Source: CAZEAN01 sp964510225 (GTDB taxonomy: Bacteria > Planctomycetota > Planctomycetia > Isosphaerales > Isosphaeraceae). From it: 21,008 bases of DNA. The notes under the pieces were generated by a model, which saw only the letters and a program-made list of their open reading frames with translations, did no database searches and had not been told where the DNA came from. Made by a program: the position numbers and the translations under genes. Position 1 is the first letter of the stretch. The number at the start of each line of letters is the position of its first letter. The stretch covers positions 1 through 21,008 of the forward strand of contig CAZEAN010000101.1 of NCBI GenBank assembly GCA_964510225.1, in the 5' to 3' direction. Shown piece after piece: positions 7,681 to 16,053 of this stretch.

Positions 7681-9759
7681 ATGATCCGCACCACCAACCT
7701 GGGACGTCTCGCCCTTGCGCTCACCCTCGCCGGCTGGGCACTCGTCCCGCCCTTGAGGGGGCAGCACGAATCGCAACCACTGCTCGACCGTGTCGAAGAG
7801 CGGCTTCACGAGGTCTGTGAAGAATGGGTCTACTGGTCCAAGTTCCACCCTCAAGAATGGCTTCCCGACGGATCTGGATACGTCGTGCACCGGGACGAAT
7901 CTCCATGGCGGGTGGATGTTGAGAGCGGAGAGCAGCGGGAGCTGACTGACGCTGAGAAAGAGTCGCTCGAGGGGCTTGGGAGCCGTTCTCCAGATGGTGC
8001 TCGCGTCTTCGAGCAGCGCGACGGCAACCTGTTCGTTCGGGCCACGGAAGGGGGCGAGGAACGCCAGCTGACAGCGAACGAACGACCCGATGAGGTCAGC
8101 TATTGGGGTGTGTCGTGGAGCCCGGACGGGCAGTACTTGGCTTTTGTCGAAGAGGACGTCACCAAGGTCCGCATCCGCACCGACCTGCTCGGGGATGAGC
8201 CGTCCTATCCGAGCTTGCGAAAGGTCCGCTTCGCTCGTGTCGGCGGAGAGATTCCTGGGCTCCGCGTCGGTATTGCAGTAGTCGAATCGGGCGATCTGCG
8301 TTGGGTCCAGATCGAGAGTCCGGATGAGGGCTTCTACCTGGCCCAGGTCGAGTGGACCCGCGACGAGCTGCTCGTCGAGTACTTGAGCCGTTTCCGAGAT
8401 CGACGCCGCTTCTTGCTGGCCAATCCCGAGAGCGGCGCGGTTCGTACGATCTTCGAAGAGTCGGATCCGGCCTGGGTCGTGGCCAGCTACGAAGTAAACA
8501 ACGGGCTCGAGTGGCTCGACGGAGGCGATCGCTTCCTCGTGATCCATGAGCGGAGTGGGTGGCGACACGCCTACGTGCACGCCCGCGATGGCGAGCAGCT
8601 GCTCCACCTAACTAAGGGCGACTTCGACATCATTGAGCGCGCCTCGATCGATGAGGACAGCGGGTGGTTCTACTTCTACGCATCGCCCTACAACGCGACC
8701 CAGAAGTACCTCTACCGCGTGCCGCTCGACGGATCGGCTGGCTCGGAGCGCGTTACGCCGGCGGATCAGGCGGGAACGCACAGCTACTCTTTCGCTCCGG
8801 GCCACCGCCACGCGTTTCACATACACTCGTCTTTCGACGAACCTCATGTAACCGAGCTGATCGAATTGCCGAGCCATCGCACGGTTCGCGTACTGGAAGA
8901 CAATTCCGCTCTTCGTGATCGGATCGCCAAGGACGGCTTTCGCGAGACGGAGTTTCTCCAGCTGGACATCGGCGACGACATCACACTCGACGCGTGGTTG
9001 ATGAAGCCGCCGAACTTCGATCCGTCGAAGAAGTGGCCGGTGCTGGTCTATGTCTACAGCGAGCCGCATGCGCAAACCGTGCTGGACAACTGGTATCTCA
9101 CACATTCGATGTACCACCGTATCGTTTCCGACCTCGGCTACCTGATTGTCTCGATCGACAGTCGCGGGACTCCAGCGCCAAAGGGGGCTGCGTGGCGACG
9201 CGCGGTCTTCGGAAGCCTCGGGCCGCTGTCGACCAAGGAGCAGGCCGCCGCGCTGCACGAGCTCGGCCGGCAGCGCGAGTACGTCGACATGTCCCGAGTC
9301 GGTATCTGGGGCTGGAGTGGTGGGGGCTCCAACACGCTCAACGCGATGTTCCGCGAACCGGACCTGTACAAGGTCGGCATTGCAGTGGCCGCCAAGCCCC
9401 AGCCCTGGCTCTACAACGCGTGGTTCCAAGAAATGTACATGCGCACGCGTGAAGTCAATCCAGAGGGCTACCAGCGATCCGCGCCGATCAACTTTGCCGA
9501 AGGGCTGAAGGGCGATCTCCTGATCGTGCACGGGACGGGCGAGCGAAACACACATGTGCAAATCATTGAGGGACTGGTCGACCGCCTCATCGAACTCGGT
9601 AAGCGCTTCGACTACATGACCTATCCACATCGCTCGCACGGCATCTGGGAGGGGGAGGGCACGAGAGTCCACCTGCGATCTCTGATGATCCGCTACCTAC
9701 TGGAGCATCTTGAGCCGGGTCCGCGCGGAGACGATTCAACAGGGCTCGGGACCTCTTGA
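7681..9759 (+). CDS. Exported S9 family (prolyl oligopeptidase/DPP IV-like) peptidase
   Basis: This 692-residue serine peptidase probably acts outside the cytoplasm. Residues 1-28 form a signal peptide. About 40-440 form a beta-propeller with SPDG/SWSPDGQYLAF-type blades, and about 450-680 an alpha/beta hydrolase. The nucleophile is S546 in GWSGGG (the family more often has GWSYGG) and the base is H653 in RSHG. The acid position, spaced as in DPP IV, is E621 in HGTGERNTH, where Asp is usual. Spacings of 75 and 32 residues match the family. ATG 7681 has AGG eight bases upstream. It likely trims peptides for uptake. A decayed copy of its C-terminus follows. The Glu recurs in that copy, so it may mark a subfamily, not damage. 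Confidence 0.88.
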   Translation: MIRTTNLGRLALALTLAGWALVPPLRGQHESQPLLDRVEERLHEVCEEWVYWSKFHPQEWLPDGSGYVVHRDESPWRVDVESGEQRELTDAEKESLEGLGSRSPDGARVFEQRDGNLFVRATEGGEERQLTANERPDEVSYWGVSWSPDGQYLAFVEEDVTKVRIRTDLLGDEPSYPSLRKVRFARVGGEIPGLRVGIAVVESGDLRWVQIESPDEGFYLAQVEWTRDELLVEYLSRFRDRRRFLLANPESGAVRTIFEESDPAWVVASYEVNNGLEWLDGGDRFLVIHERSGWRHAYVHARDGEQLLHLTKGDFDIIERASIDEDSGWFYFYASPYNATQKYLYRVPLDGSAGSERVTPADQAGTHSYSFAPGHRHAFHIHSSFDEPHVTELIELPSHRTVRVLEDNSALRDRIAKDGFRETEFLQLDIGDDITLDAWLMKPPNFDPSKKWPVLVYVYSEPHAQTVLDNWYLTHSMYHRIVSDLGYLIVSIDSRGTPAPKGAAWRRAVFGSLGPLSTKEQAAALHELGRQREYVDMSRVGIWGWSGGGSNTLNAMFREPDLYKVGIAVAAKPQPWLYNAWFQEMYMRTREVNPEGYQRSAPINFAEGLKGDLLIVHGTGERNTHVQIIEGLVDRLIELGKRFDYMTYPHRSHGIWEGEGTRVHLRSLMIRYLLEHLEPGPRGDDSTGLGTS

Positions 9760-9771
9760 AGATCACTGGAT

Positions 9772-9921
9772 AGGGCGAGATCGGGTGAGACGAACACGCA
9801 CATTCAGATCATCGAGAGTTTGGTCGGCTGTTTAATCGAACTCGGAAAGCCGTTCGACTACATGGTGTACCCGAACCGTGATCATGGTCTCGCTGGGGCG
9901 TTAAAACGCTGGTTCATATGA
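9772..9921 (+). pseudogene. Remnant of a second S9 peptidase C-terminus
   Basis: In the same frame as the peptidase and starting just after its stop, 9781-9897 reads SGETNTHIQIIE, then LIELGKPFDYMVYPNRDHG. This matches the catalytic-acid to catalytic-His segment of the intact gene at 9535-9657, 246 bases upstream: 26 of 39 residues agree by hand alignment. It ends at TGA 9919-9921 and has no start, propeller or nucleophile region. Divergence is too high for a recent slip. It looks like the tail of a former tandem paralogue whose body was deleted. Confidence 0.85.
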
Positions 9922-10325
9922 AAATCATGATCGCTATTTATATCTAGGGCATCTTCCATGCGGGCCGAGATAAGTCTAGCGGTAGTCCGACGACCGAGAC
10001 AACGTTCGCCGTGGCCTCAATAGCCCTGGGCACCGGTTTCGCCGAGTTGTTCGAACGTGGCCGACAAGCCAAGTCCGAGCTGATACGAAACGGACATGGT
10101 TTGATGGTTACAGTTCTTCCACACCAACGACTTCTAGATTCGTCCGGGCCGAGCTCAAAGAGCACAACCTGGGGTGCCATGACCTCCTGATCGACGTGTG
10201 AGGTCGGTGACGACGGATGGCCGGAGCGGGATCGAGGCTGTTAAGCGGCTCGATCGCGGGGGGACAGTTGCTGGTCGATGGCCTCCCGCCAGAATCGCTC
10301 CTTTCAGATGGTGTCCATGAACGAA
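9922..10325. other. Intergenic region, nothing recognised
   Basis: These 404 bases lie between two gene tails, the S9 remnant (plus) and the transglutaminase/peptidase fusion (minus). Short frames are open on both strands, for example 9944-10180 minus, but none has a ribosome binding site or motif I recognise. No clear terminator hairpin was found for either gene. Confidence 0.45.
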
Positions 10326-13300
10326 TCAGGAAATCGATGGACCGCCCTCTTCTTGAACAGGATCCACGACCTCGGTGGGATTCTCTGAGGTGGCGTCCAA
10401 GAAGATGGGCTCTTTTTCCGCCATGTTCTGGATCGTTCCTGTGTCAGACGGAGGGTGCAACACATCATCGTGCACAGGACCTTCGGATACCGACAGCTGC
10501 GGGGTGAGCCACCACAAGAGAATCGAGAGCAGCCCCATCAACACACAAGCGCCGACGATCTCCACGCTCGACGAATCGTGAGACGGCCAGAATGAGAGTC
10601 CCGAAAGCCATCGCCACGCCAGGATCTGAACCAAGACCGCAACAGCGGCAGGTCCCGCCTGTGGGATCATACGAACTGACCTAACGACCTTCGACATTCC
10701 AGCTACAAACACCATCCCTGTTCCAGCGAGGAGCCCAGTCGACAACGCCGCTTGCCAGCCAAGGTAGAGCCCCGCGAGGCTCATAATGGCGATGATTCCC
10801 CTCGTCTTCTTTCCACCGATGTAGAGCATGACTCCAATGACGAGCCCGACCAGGTGCCCGACGAGACTGTTTCCTGCTTCCGCTAGCGACAGCCCCGATC
10901 GTGGCAGCCATTCGGGTCTCGGGTAGAGCATGGGCACTGGGTGGAGCTCGGCGACGACCATTGGTGCGAAGTAGCCGATCGCTGTCGTAAAGCAGATCAG
11001 GCTGGCCGGAGTACGGAATCGATCACCGGCTATGAGTGTCACGCACAGTACGGAGCAGAGCAAGACCATGTGGTAGGCGAAGAGCCCGATGAGGTCCCAC
11101 TTCGGATACCAGAGGATCCAGACGACTCCGTTATAGACATTGGGATAACGAACCGGGATGGACTCACCGCCGGAAAGCAGCTCCACGAAGAGGAGAACCA
11201 ATGTGATGGTGCCGATCCCCGCCTCTACGAGCGGGTATCGGGGTGATATCGGTACCGAGCAACTCCCACAACGTCCCCGGAGTCGGAGCCAGCCAATGAT
11301 CGGTAGGTTTTCCCGGAACGTGAGCAGTACCTCACAAGCAGGGCAATGCGACTGGCGACCAAAAAGTGGCATGCGTCGGGGCATCCGGTAGACGACGACG
11401 TTCATAAAGCTCCCGATCGCGCTTCCAACTATGAAGAAGAATACTGCAGTCAGGATGCCGAGTGTCGCAATACTCTGTTCGTCGGCATCGGACATCTCGT
11501 CGATCAGCTCGATCCCCGGAACTCCCTCTGTTTGCGGAGGTGGCGAGTCCACAGGCACCGGATTGACGACATCCGTCTCTTCGGTTTCTGTGGAAATCTC
11601 TGGCGAGGACTGGAGCTCTGGAAGTTCTACCTCCTGAGCACTGGCCCTCGGCAACCCGATCACGATGGAGAGCAACACCACACCAACCCGAGTAAGTAGC
11701 GCGTTCCGACCAGTAGACTTCCGCCTGGTTACGCCATCTTCCACCGGGATCGCTCGAAGCAAGGATCGGGTACAGACCCGGGCAGCCTCTTGGCAATGGA
11801 GACGGATCGACTCAGTTTCCTCGGTGGTCGATCCATTTCGATGAGGAGGCGCATAGAGAGACCAATCGGCCAATCGACTCAGCCGGAGAATGGCCGATTG
11901 GGCTGGTTCGTCAGGAGAGTTGGCAGCAATGCGGCGATACCAGGCGTGGAGTGTTTCTGATTGGGGGCGTTCTCGACCCGACAATGCCGCTCGACGCTCC
12001 ACGAGTCGGACTGTCTCGATCACCCATCTGCTTGCTCCCCCTCGGAACGCGAGCCACCAAGCCAATGTTACCAATCCAGCGGTAATCGATTTTCGCATAC
12101 CGTACAGGACTCCTGTGACGAGCAAGACGGTCGTTGTCACAATCGGGTGCCTGACGACCTCATGTACGATCCCGAGGACCCCACTCCACAACCTGGCCAT
12201 CAGCGAAGGCTCTGGCCCGAGCACTTCGAAGCCAGGCGTCGCCTCGACGACGATCCAATCGCGGGACGGCAGTTGGACCTCGGCCCAGGTATGTAGGTCT
12301 CGTGGCATCAAGATCGAGGTCCAGCCCGAGTCTTCGTCGATATGCTGTGGATCAGCATAGAGTCCTTGTACGAATCGGCTCGGATAGCCCAAACTCCGGA
12401 GCAGCAGACAGGCAGCGCTCGCGAAGGCATAGTCATCACCTCGACGTTGATCGAACAGAAAGTGGCTGACCGTATCTTCACAGTCTGCGGGGAAGACGGC
12501 GTCAGAATCACGTTCGTAGCCGTTTCGGAGTCGAGTGACAATTGCCTCGACTTGCGGCCAGCCACGGTCGAGGCCTTGAGTCCATTGCTTTGCGAGTGCC
12601 TCGATCCGGGGATTCAGTTGCTCTCGATCGATGCCGTTCGGAGTCTCGATCAGCAGCTCTGTGCTCAGGTACTTTGGGAGAGCATAGAACTGCCCCTTCG
12701 GGAATTCCAGTCGTCGGAGCCGAGCGGGGTCCACCGTGGGGGTCTGTGTTTCGAGCTTCGTCTGCTTGGGAAGGTACTCGGCACGGTAGCGGAGGATGCT
12801 GTCCTGAGCCTGCGTGAAGAAGTCGGGACGTTCGATGAGGTCGATCCGAAACCGATCGCAGGCTGTGGGGAGCGGGATCTGTGGGGCCTCGGCGGAGCCA
12901 ACGACGATCTCGTGTCGCACGGTTCCCGCATCGATACCGCTGCTCTCACGCGGAATCTCGATCCAACCCGCGAAGCCAAGTCGAAGGTCGATTCTCTCAC
13001 TTCGGATCTCGGGCTCTGCCCAAGAACGTCCGTCGAATGTGTCGAAGGCGATCAGCCGGATGTGGACCGGAGTCTTTCCCCGGACGGAATAAGATGAATC
13101 GGTGGTTCCCTCGGGCGGGTCGTATCGACGTTGGCGTTTATTCCGGACCGTCGAGAACTCGCGGGTCGGGTCGGACTGACGGGAACGCTCTTCCTGGAGC
13201 TCGCCGCCCGGATTCTCGATGGCAATCGCCAGGCTCCGCTTCTTGTTGAACTCTTCGGGCTCGCCCCACTTCTCGTTTGCCGAGTCATAAAGTGATAGTT

Positions 13301-14087
13301 CACGGGTTTCCAGGAAGAGGTCGCTGTCGACGGGGCCGGTCGTCGTCGGGTCATTGATCCCGCGTGCCAGGTTCGGACCGTCACCGACGCCAGATTGTCC
13401 CGTGGGGTCAGTGATACTCGAGCCCCCGGATGTGGGCAGGAGTTCTCCGAGCACGCCTACGGTCCGTCTCGGACCGACGATCAGAATGGTCATCCCCGCG
13501 ACCAGCAGACCCCAGACGGCGATCGCCAGCACAGGAGGCCGACGGTTCGTACCTTCCAGGAGTTTCACTTGGATGACGCTCCAATAGAGCAGGATCATCC
13601 AGTAGCTCCCGAGCAACGCATAGAGGGCCGAGAGGGCATAGAGAACTCGATGTTCGGCCAGGACCGAGCTGAAGAGCATTGCTGCCAGTGTGAGGCCACC
13701 CGAGAGCCTCAGGCAGACTGGATTGCGGGCCAAGGCCATCGCCGAGAGCGCTGCGTCCCGAACGAACAACATGAGCAGGAGCTCGTAGGGCAAGCCTCCT
13801 GTCCCCAGGATTGTTGCACCCAGATCCAGTGCCCAGAGAAGAGCAATCATCGTCATGACACCAACCATGGTAACGGCTGATGGTACGGATTCGCTCCAGC
13901 TTCGATATCGAGAGAATTGGTAGATACCAACCGCCCCGACGACCAAAAACGCGACCTGGACGAGCCTCAACCAGCTGGGGACGCTGGGGCGATCAAGAGT
14001 GTACTCTGCGGCCAGCGCGGCGATCGTGGAGAGGACGAATCCAATTCGGACGAGTTGTTTTGTCGATCGGCTCTCTTCAGTTGGCAT
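10326..14087 (-). CDS. TgpA-like transglutaminase fused to prepilin-peptidase-like domain, both apparently inactive
   Basis: A single 1253-residue membrane protein. Residues 1-205 hold about six helices; about 206-640 are a soluble transglutaminase-like domain. Helices near 650-700 and a DUF4129-like tail (about 705-770) complete a TgpA layout. Residues 782-1253 form a prepilin peptidase (A24) region: a signal-peptide-like stretch ending ASAQE, a Pro/Glu linker, a helix, the Cys tetrad C915/C918/C940/C943, then more helices. The transglutaminase triad Cys-His-Asp reads D552, H599, E615. The A24 catalytic aspartates align with A1020 and I1098. Start ATG 14087 has AAGGAG seven bases upstream and overlaps the DUF58 gene by 11 bases; the frame also runs open to 14336. 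The role is probably structural or regulatory, in envelope or pilin-related processes. Loss of activity is inferred from motif alignment. Confidence 0.82.
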   Translation of the reverse strand: MPTEESRSTKQLVRIGFVLSTIAALAAEYTLDRPSVPSWLRLVQVAFLVVGAVGIYQFSRYRSWSESVPSAVTMVGVMTMIALLWALDLGATILGTGGLPYELLLMLFVRDAALSAMALARNPVCLRLSGGLTLAAMLFSSVLAEHRVLYALSALYALLGSYWMILLYWSVIQVKLLEGTNRRPPVLAIAVWGLLVAGMTILIVGPRRTVGVLGELLPTSGGSSITDPTGQSGVGDGPNLARGINDPTTTGPVDSDLFLETRELSLYDSANEKWGEPEEFNKKRSLAIAIENPGGELQEERSRQSDPTREFSTVRNKRQRRYDPPEGTTDSSYSVRGKTPVHIRLIAFDTFDGRSWAEPEIRSERIDLRLGFAGWIEIPRESSGIDAGTVRHEIVVGSAEAPQIPLPTACDRFRIDLIERPDFFTQAQDSILRYRAEYLPKQTKLETQTPTVDPARLRRLEFPKGQFYALPKYLSTELLIETPNGIDREQLNPRIEALAKQWTQGLDRGWPQVEAIVTRLRNGYERDSDAVFPADCEDTVSHFLFDQRRGDDYAFASAACLLLRSLGYPSRFVQGLYADPQHIDEDSGWTSILMPRDLHTWAEVQLPSRDWIVVEATPGFEVLGPEPSLMARLWSGVLGIVHEVVRHPIVTTTVLLVTGVLYGMRKSITAGLVTLAWWLAFRGGASRWVIETVRLVERRAALSGRERPQSETLHAWYRRIAANSPDEPAQSAILRLSRLADWSLYAPPHRNGSTTEETESIRLHCQEAARVCTRSLLRAIPVEDGVTRRKSTGRNALLTRVGVVLLSIVIGLPRASAQEVELPELQSSPEISTETEETDVVNPVPVDSPPPQTEGVPGIELIDEMSDADEQSIATLGILTAVFFFIVGSAIGSFMNVVVYRMPRRMPLFGRQSHCPACEVLLTFRENLPIIGWLRLRGRCGSCSVPISPRYPLVEAGIGTITLVLLFVELLSGGESIPVRYPNVYNGVVWILWYPKWDLIGLFAYHMVLLCSVLCVTLIAGDRFRTPASLICFTTAIGYFAPMVVAELHPVPMLYPRPEWLPRSGLSLAEAGNSLVGHLVGLVIGVMLYIGGKKTRGIIAIMSLAGLYLGWQAALSTGLLAGTGMVFVAGMSKVVRSVRMIPQAGPAAVAVLVQILAWRWLSGLSFWPSHDSSSVEIVGACVLMGLLSILLWWLTPQLSVSEGPVHDDVLHPPSDTGTIQNMAEKEPIFLDATSENPTEVVDPVQEEGGPSIS

Positions 14088-15402
14088 CGAGAATCTCCTT
14101 CCAAGCACGACGGAACTGGCCTCGAACGTCGTCCACGTGGTCGAGCACGATCCAGGGCCGGATGGGCAACTGTAAGGACGTGACATCTTCGTCCCCACGC
14201 CTTCCCTCGAACGCTCGGGCTCGGAGGACGATTGCGCGAGCCGACCGGGGCCAGAAGTCCAAGATCTCAGGACGATCGAGTGCTCGGTCCGTGGTGATGA
14301 CGGTCTGCATGCCGTCTCGGAATCGGCGGGCAGCACGGCTTGTGAGGATGTCTCCGAGTGTCGTCGGCGATTTGTCGGGAATGCGGGCGAGCGTATTCAT
14401 GAGACGTTCCCACTGGATTCCTCCTGATCCGGTCGGGACCAATTGGTCGCCCGCCAGTAATTCCACCAGGGCGCCCCGAGCGAGGAAACCCTCGATCAGA
14501 GTCGCAGCGATCCGGATGGCCCACTCGCGCGAGCTATCAGGCCCTTGACCACCGTGGATGGCCGGCTCGATGTCGAGCAGGACCTGGAGCTGCAAGTTGG
14601 CACTCGCCTGACGCTCGCAGATGATCAAACGATCTTGCCGGGCTGACTGAGCCCAGTGAATCCGTCTGAGCGAGTCTCCCCGAACGTAGGGTCGGACACC
14701 GAAGAAATCACCACTGGGGCCCGCTCGGTTGAGAAAGTTTAGGCCCTCACGGGTTCGGTCGCTGGCGGCTGCAAGGGGAATCTCGTCGATCCCGAGGGCA
14801 AGTGGCCAGACGATGAGGCTGCCGTCCGAATCCAGCTCGCGTCTCGCTTCCCAGAGGCCGAAAGGAAAGCCGGTCTTCAGACTGGCGGTCCCCATGGGAT
14901 ACTCACCACGGAGCTTGGGCACATACGGAAACTGGAACTCTGTTGTCCGCCAGCCGGGCACCACAGCAAGGTTCACAACTGAGTCGGTCGTCTCACCACC
15001 ATGGAGACGGAGGCCCCAGGAGCCGACCGGTAAATAGTTCGTCACGATCAGTCTCGCACGCGTCCCCTTCCCTTCTACTGTTCGCTTGTCCTCAAAGACG
15101 AGGCGGCCACGGAGTGCGAGTAGGCTGATCTTCGGCCAGGCCAATCCGAGCCCGATCACCGAACCGACTCCAATCAGCAACACGTAGGCTCTTGCGTGCA
15201 GGAACCAGCCACAGAGCAACGCCGCAACCGCCGCCATCAGCAGGCTCCCGAGCGGATATCGCCAGGGTAGGTAGACATTGACGAACGATAGATGGTCTGC
15301 CTCGACCAAGACATGCCGAATTCCGAGTAACCATCGCTGAGTCCGAGTGCCTTTTTCGGGGGATTGCCGCTCAGACAATGGTGATGCATCTTGGCGCGTC
15401 AT
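14077..15402 (-). CDS. DUF58 domain-containing membrane protein
   Basis: A 441-residue protein with two helices close together (about 50-90), a beta-rich middle, and the DUF58 hallmark GVRPYVRGDSLRRIHW plus SAR at 235-254. The remainder has the von Willebrand A-like fold usual for the family. DUF58 genes typically sit beside MoxR ATPases and TgpA-type transglutaminases in envelope-associated loci. Here the transglutaminase-like gene follows with an 11-base overlap, and no MoxR gene is visible. The frame is open to 15549, but ATG 15402 has a GAGGAGAGG purine run eight bases upstream and begins a sensible protein; the upstream extension is low-complexity. A complex with the fused downstream membrane protein is the likely job. 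Confidence 0.87.
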   Translation of the reverse strand: MTRQDASPLSERQSPEKGTRTQRWLLGIRHVLVEADHLSFVNVYLPWRYPLGSLLMAAVAALLCGWFLHARAYVLLIGVGSVIGLGLAWPKISLLALRGRLVFEDKRTVEGKGTRARLIVTNYLPVGSWGLRLHGGETTDSVVNLAVVPGWRTTEFQFPYVPKLRGEYPMGTASLKTGFPFGLWEARRELDSDGSLIVWPLALGIDEIPLAAASDRTREGLNFLNRAGPSGDFFGVRPYVRGDSLRRIHWAQSARQDRLIICERQASANLQLQVLLDIEPAIHGGQGPDSSREWAIRIAATLIEGFLARGALVELLAGDQLVPTGSGGIQWERLMNTLARIPDKSPTTLGDILTSRAARRFRDGMQTVITTDRALDRPEILDFWPRSARAIVLRARAFEGRRGDEDVTSLQLPIRPWIVLDHVDDVRGQFRRAWKEILDAN

Positions 15403-15558
15403 GTGCTGCGCCTCTCCTCGTTCCGCCAGAAAAGTAATGACTCGTGCGTGTCCATCACGTCGACTCGATCGATGGCTCGCACCCACTGAAGAATCGGTGG
15501 GGTCGGGACGACCATCCTCTTCACAACTCTCGGAGACCGGTTCGAGCAAGACTCGCCA

Positions 15559-16053
15559 TCATCGCCGGCAAGGGCCGTCGAGACTGAACCCGGCGCCGGA
15601 ACGATGCCCAGTCCGTGTCCAGCTTACGACTGTGATATGCTCATTCGCTACGTTCGTCGAACGGGCGATCGTGTGTGCACAGTCTGCGTCAGGCGAGATA
15701 GGCCAAGGGAGCGTTATGGGAGGCGCTCGCGTGGGGGCGTGAAGGCTATTGGTGGAACTCGGGTTGGTCGGCACTGACGGGTTGATTCGGCCAATCGCAA
15801 CCGATTCCGAACTGATCGGTTCAGACCGAAGGGGCAGTTGTTTTTGGCTAGCAACGTGGCAGATCAAACAGTCCGAGTGATCGGAATCTGGAGAAGACGG
15901 TGTCGAGTCGTAGTCATCTTCAGAGGAGCAATTCGTTCTAGATTCGACATGCGAGGGATCGACGAGCACATGCAGACCTGATCCACAGGCCGAGATCGAC
16001 CCATAGGAGGTGAGCAGAATAGCGCAGATGAACCGGTGGAAAGTCGTCGACAT
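15559..16053 (-). CDS. Small secreted hypothetical protein with CxxCH motif
   Basis: A 164-residue protein of unknown function. Residues 1-22 look like a signal peptide (FHRFICAILLTSYGSISA), followed by HVLVDPSH and an acidic, Ser-rich segment. The motif DSDHSDCLICHVAS (57-69) has C62, C65 and H66. Short exported planctomycete proteins with a His-rich region and a C-x-I-C motif like this are familiar to me (DUF2946-like) and may bind metal. A single CxxCH could in principle attach haem, but nothing else supports that. The frame opens at 16110; ATG 16053 is preferred because it begins the signal peptide. The gene lies 156 bases upstream of the DUF58 gene on the same strand and may share its transcript. 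Confidence 0.6.
   Translation of the reverse strand: MSTTFHRFICAILLTSYGSISACGSGLHVLVDPSHVESRTNCSSEDDYDSTPSSPDSDHSDCLICHVASQKQLPLRSEPISSESVAIGRINPSVPTNPSSTNSLHAPTRAPPITLPWPISPDADCAHTIARSTNVANEHITVVSWTRTGHRSGAGFSLDGPCRR

Noticed and set aside
7474..9672. Two long minus-strand frames (377 and 354 codons) opposite the S9 peptidase
   Set aside because: They are codon-bias shadows of the strongly supported plus-strand gene; no motifs and no start signals.
12342..13097. 251-codon plus-strand frame
   Set aside because: It is antisense to the transglutaminase-like domain, whose conserved motifs fix the minus-strand reading.
14088..14336. 83-residue extension of the fused transglutaminase protein
   Set aside because: It lies wholly inside the DUF58 gene in another frame, is Ser/Arg-rich and lacks a start signal; ATG 14087 has AAGGAG.
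15559..16053. CxxCH in the small secreted protein as a cytochrome c haem site
   Set aside because: A single motif in a Ser-rich protein with no other cytochrome features or biogenesis genes; a structural or metal-binding role is likelier.
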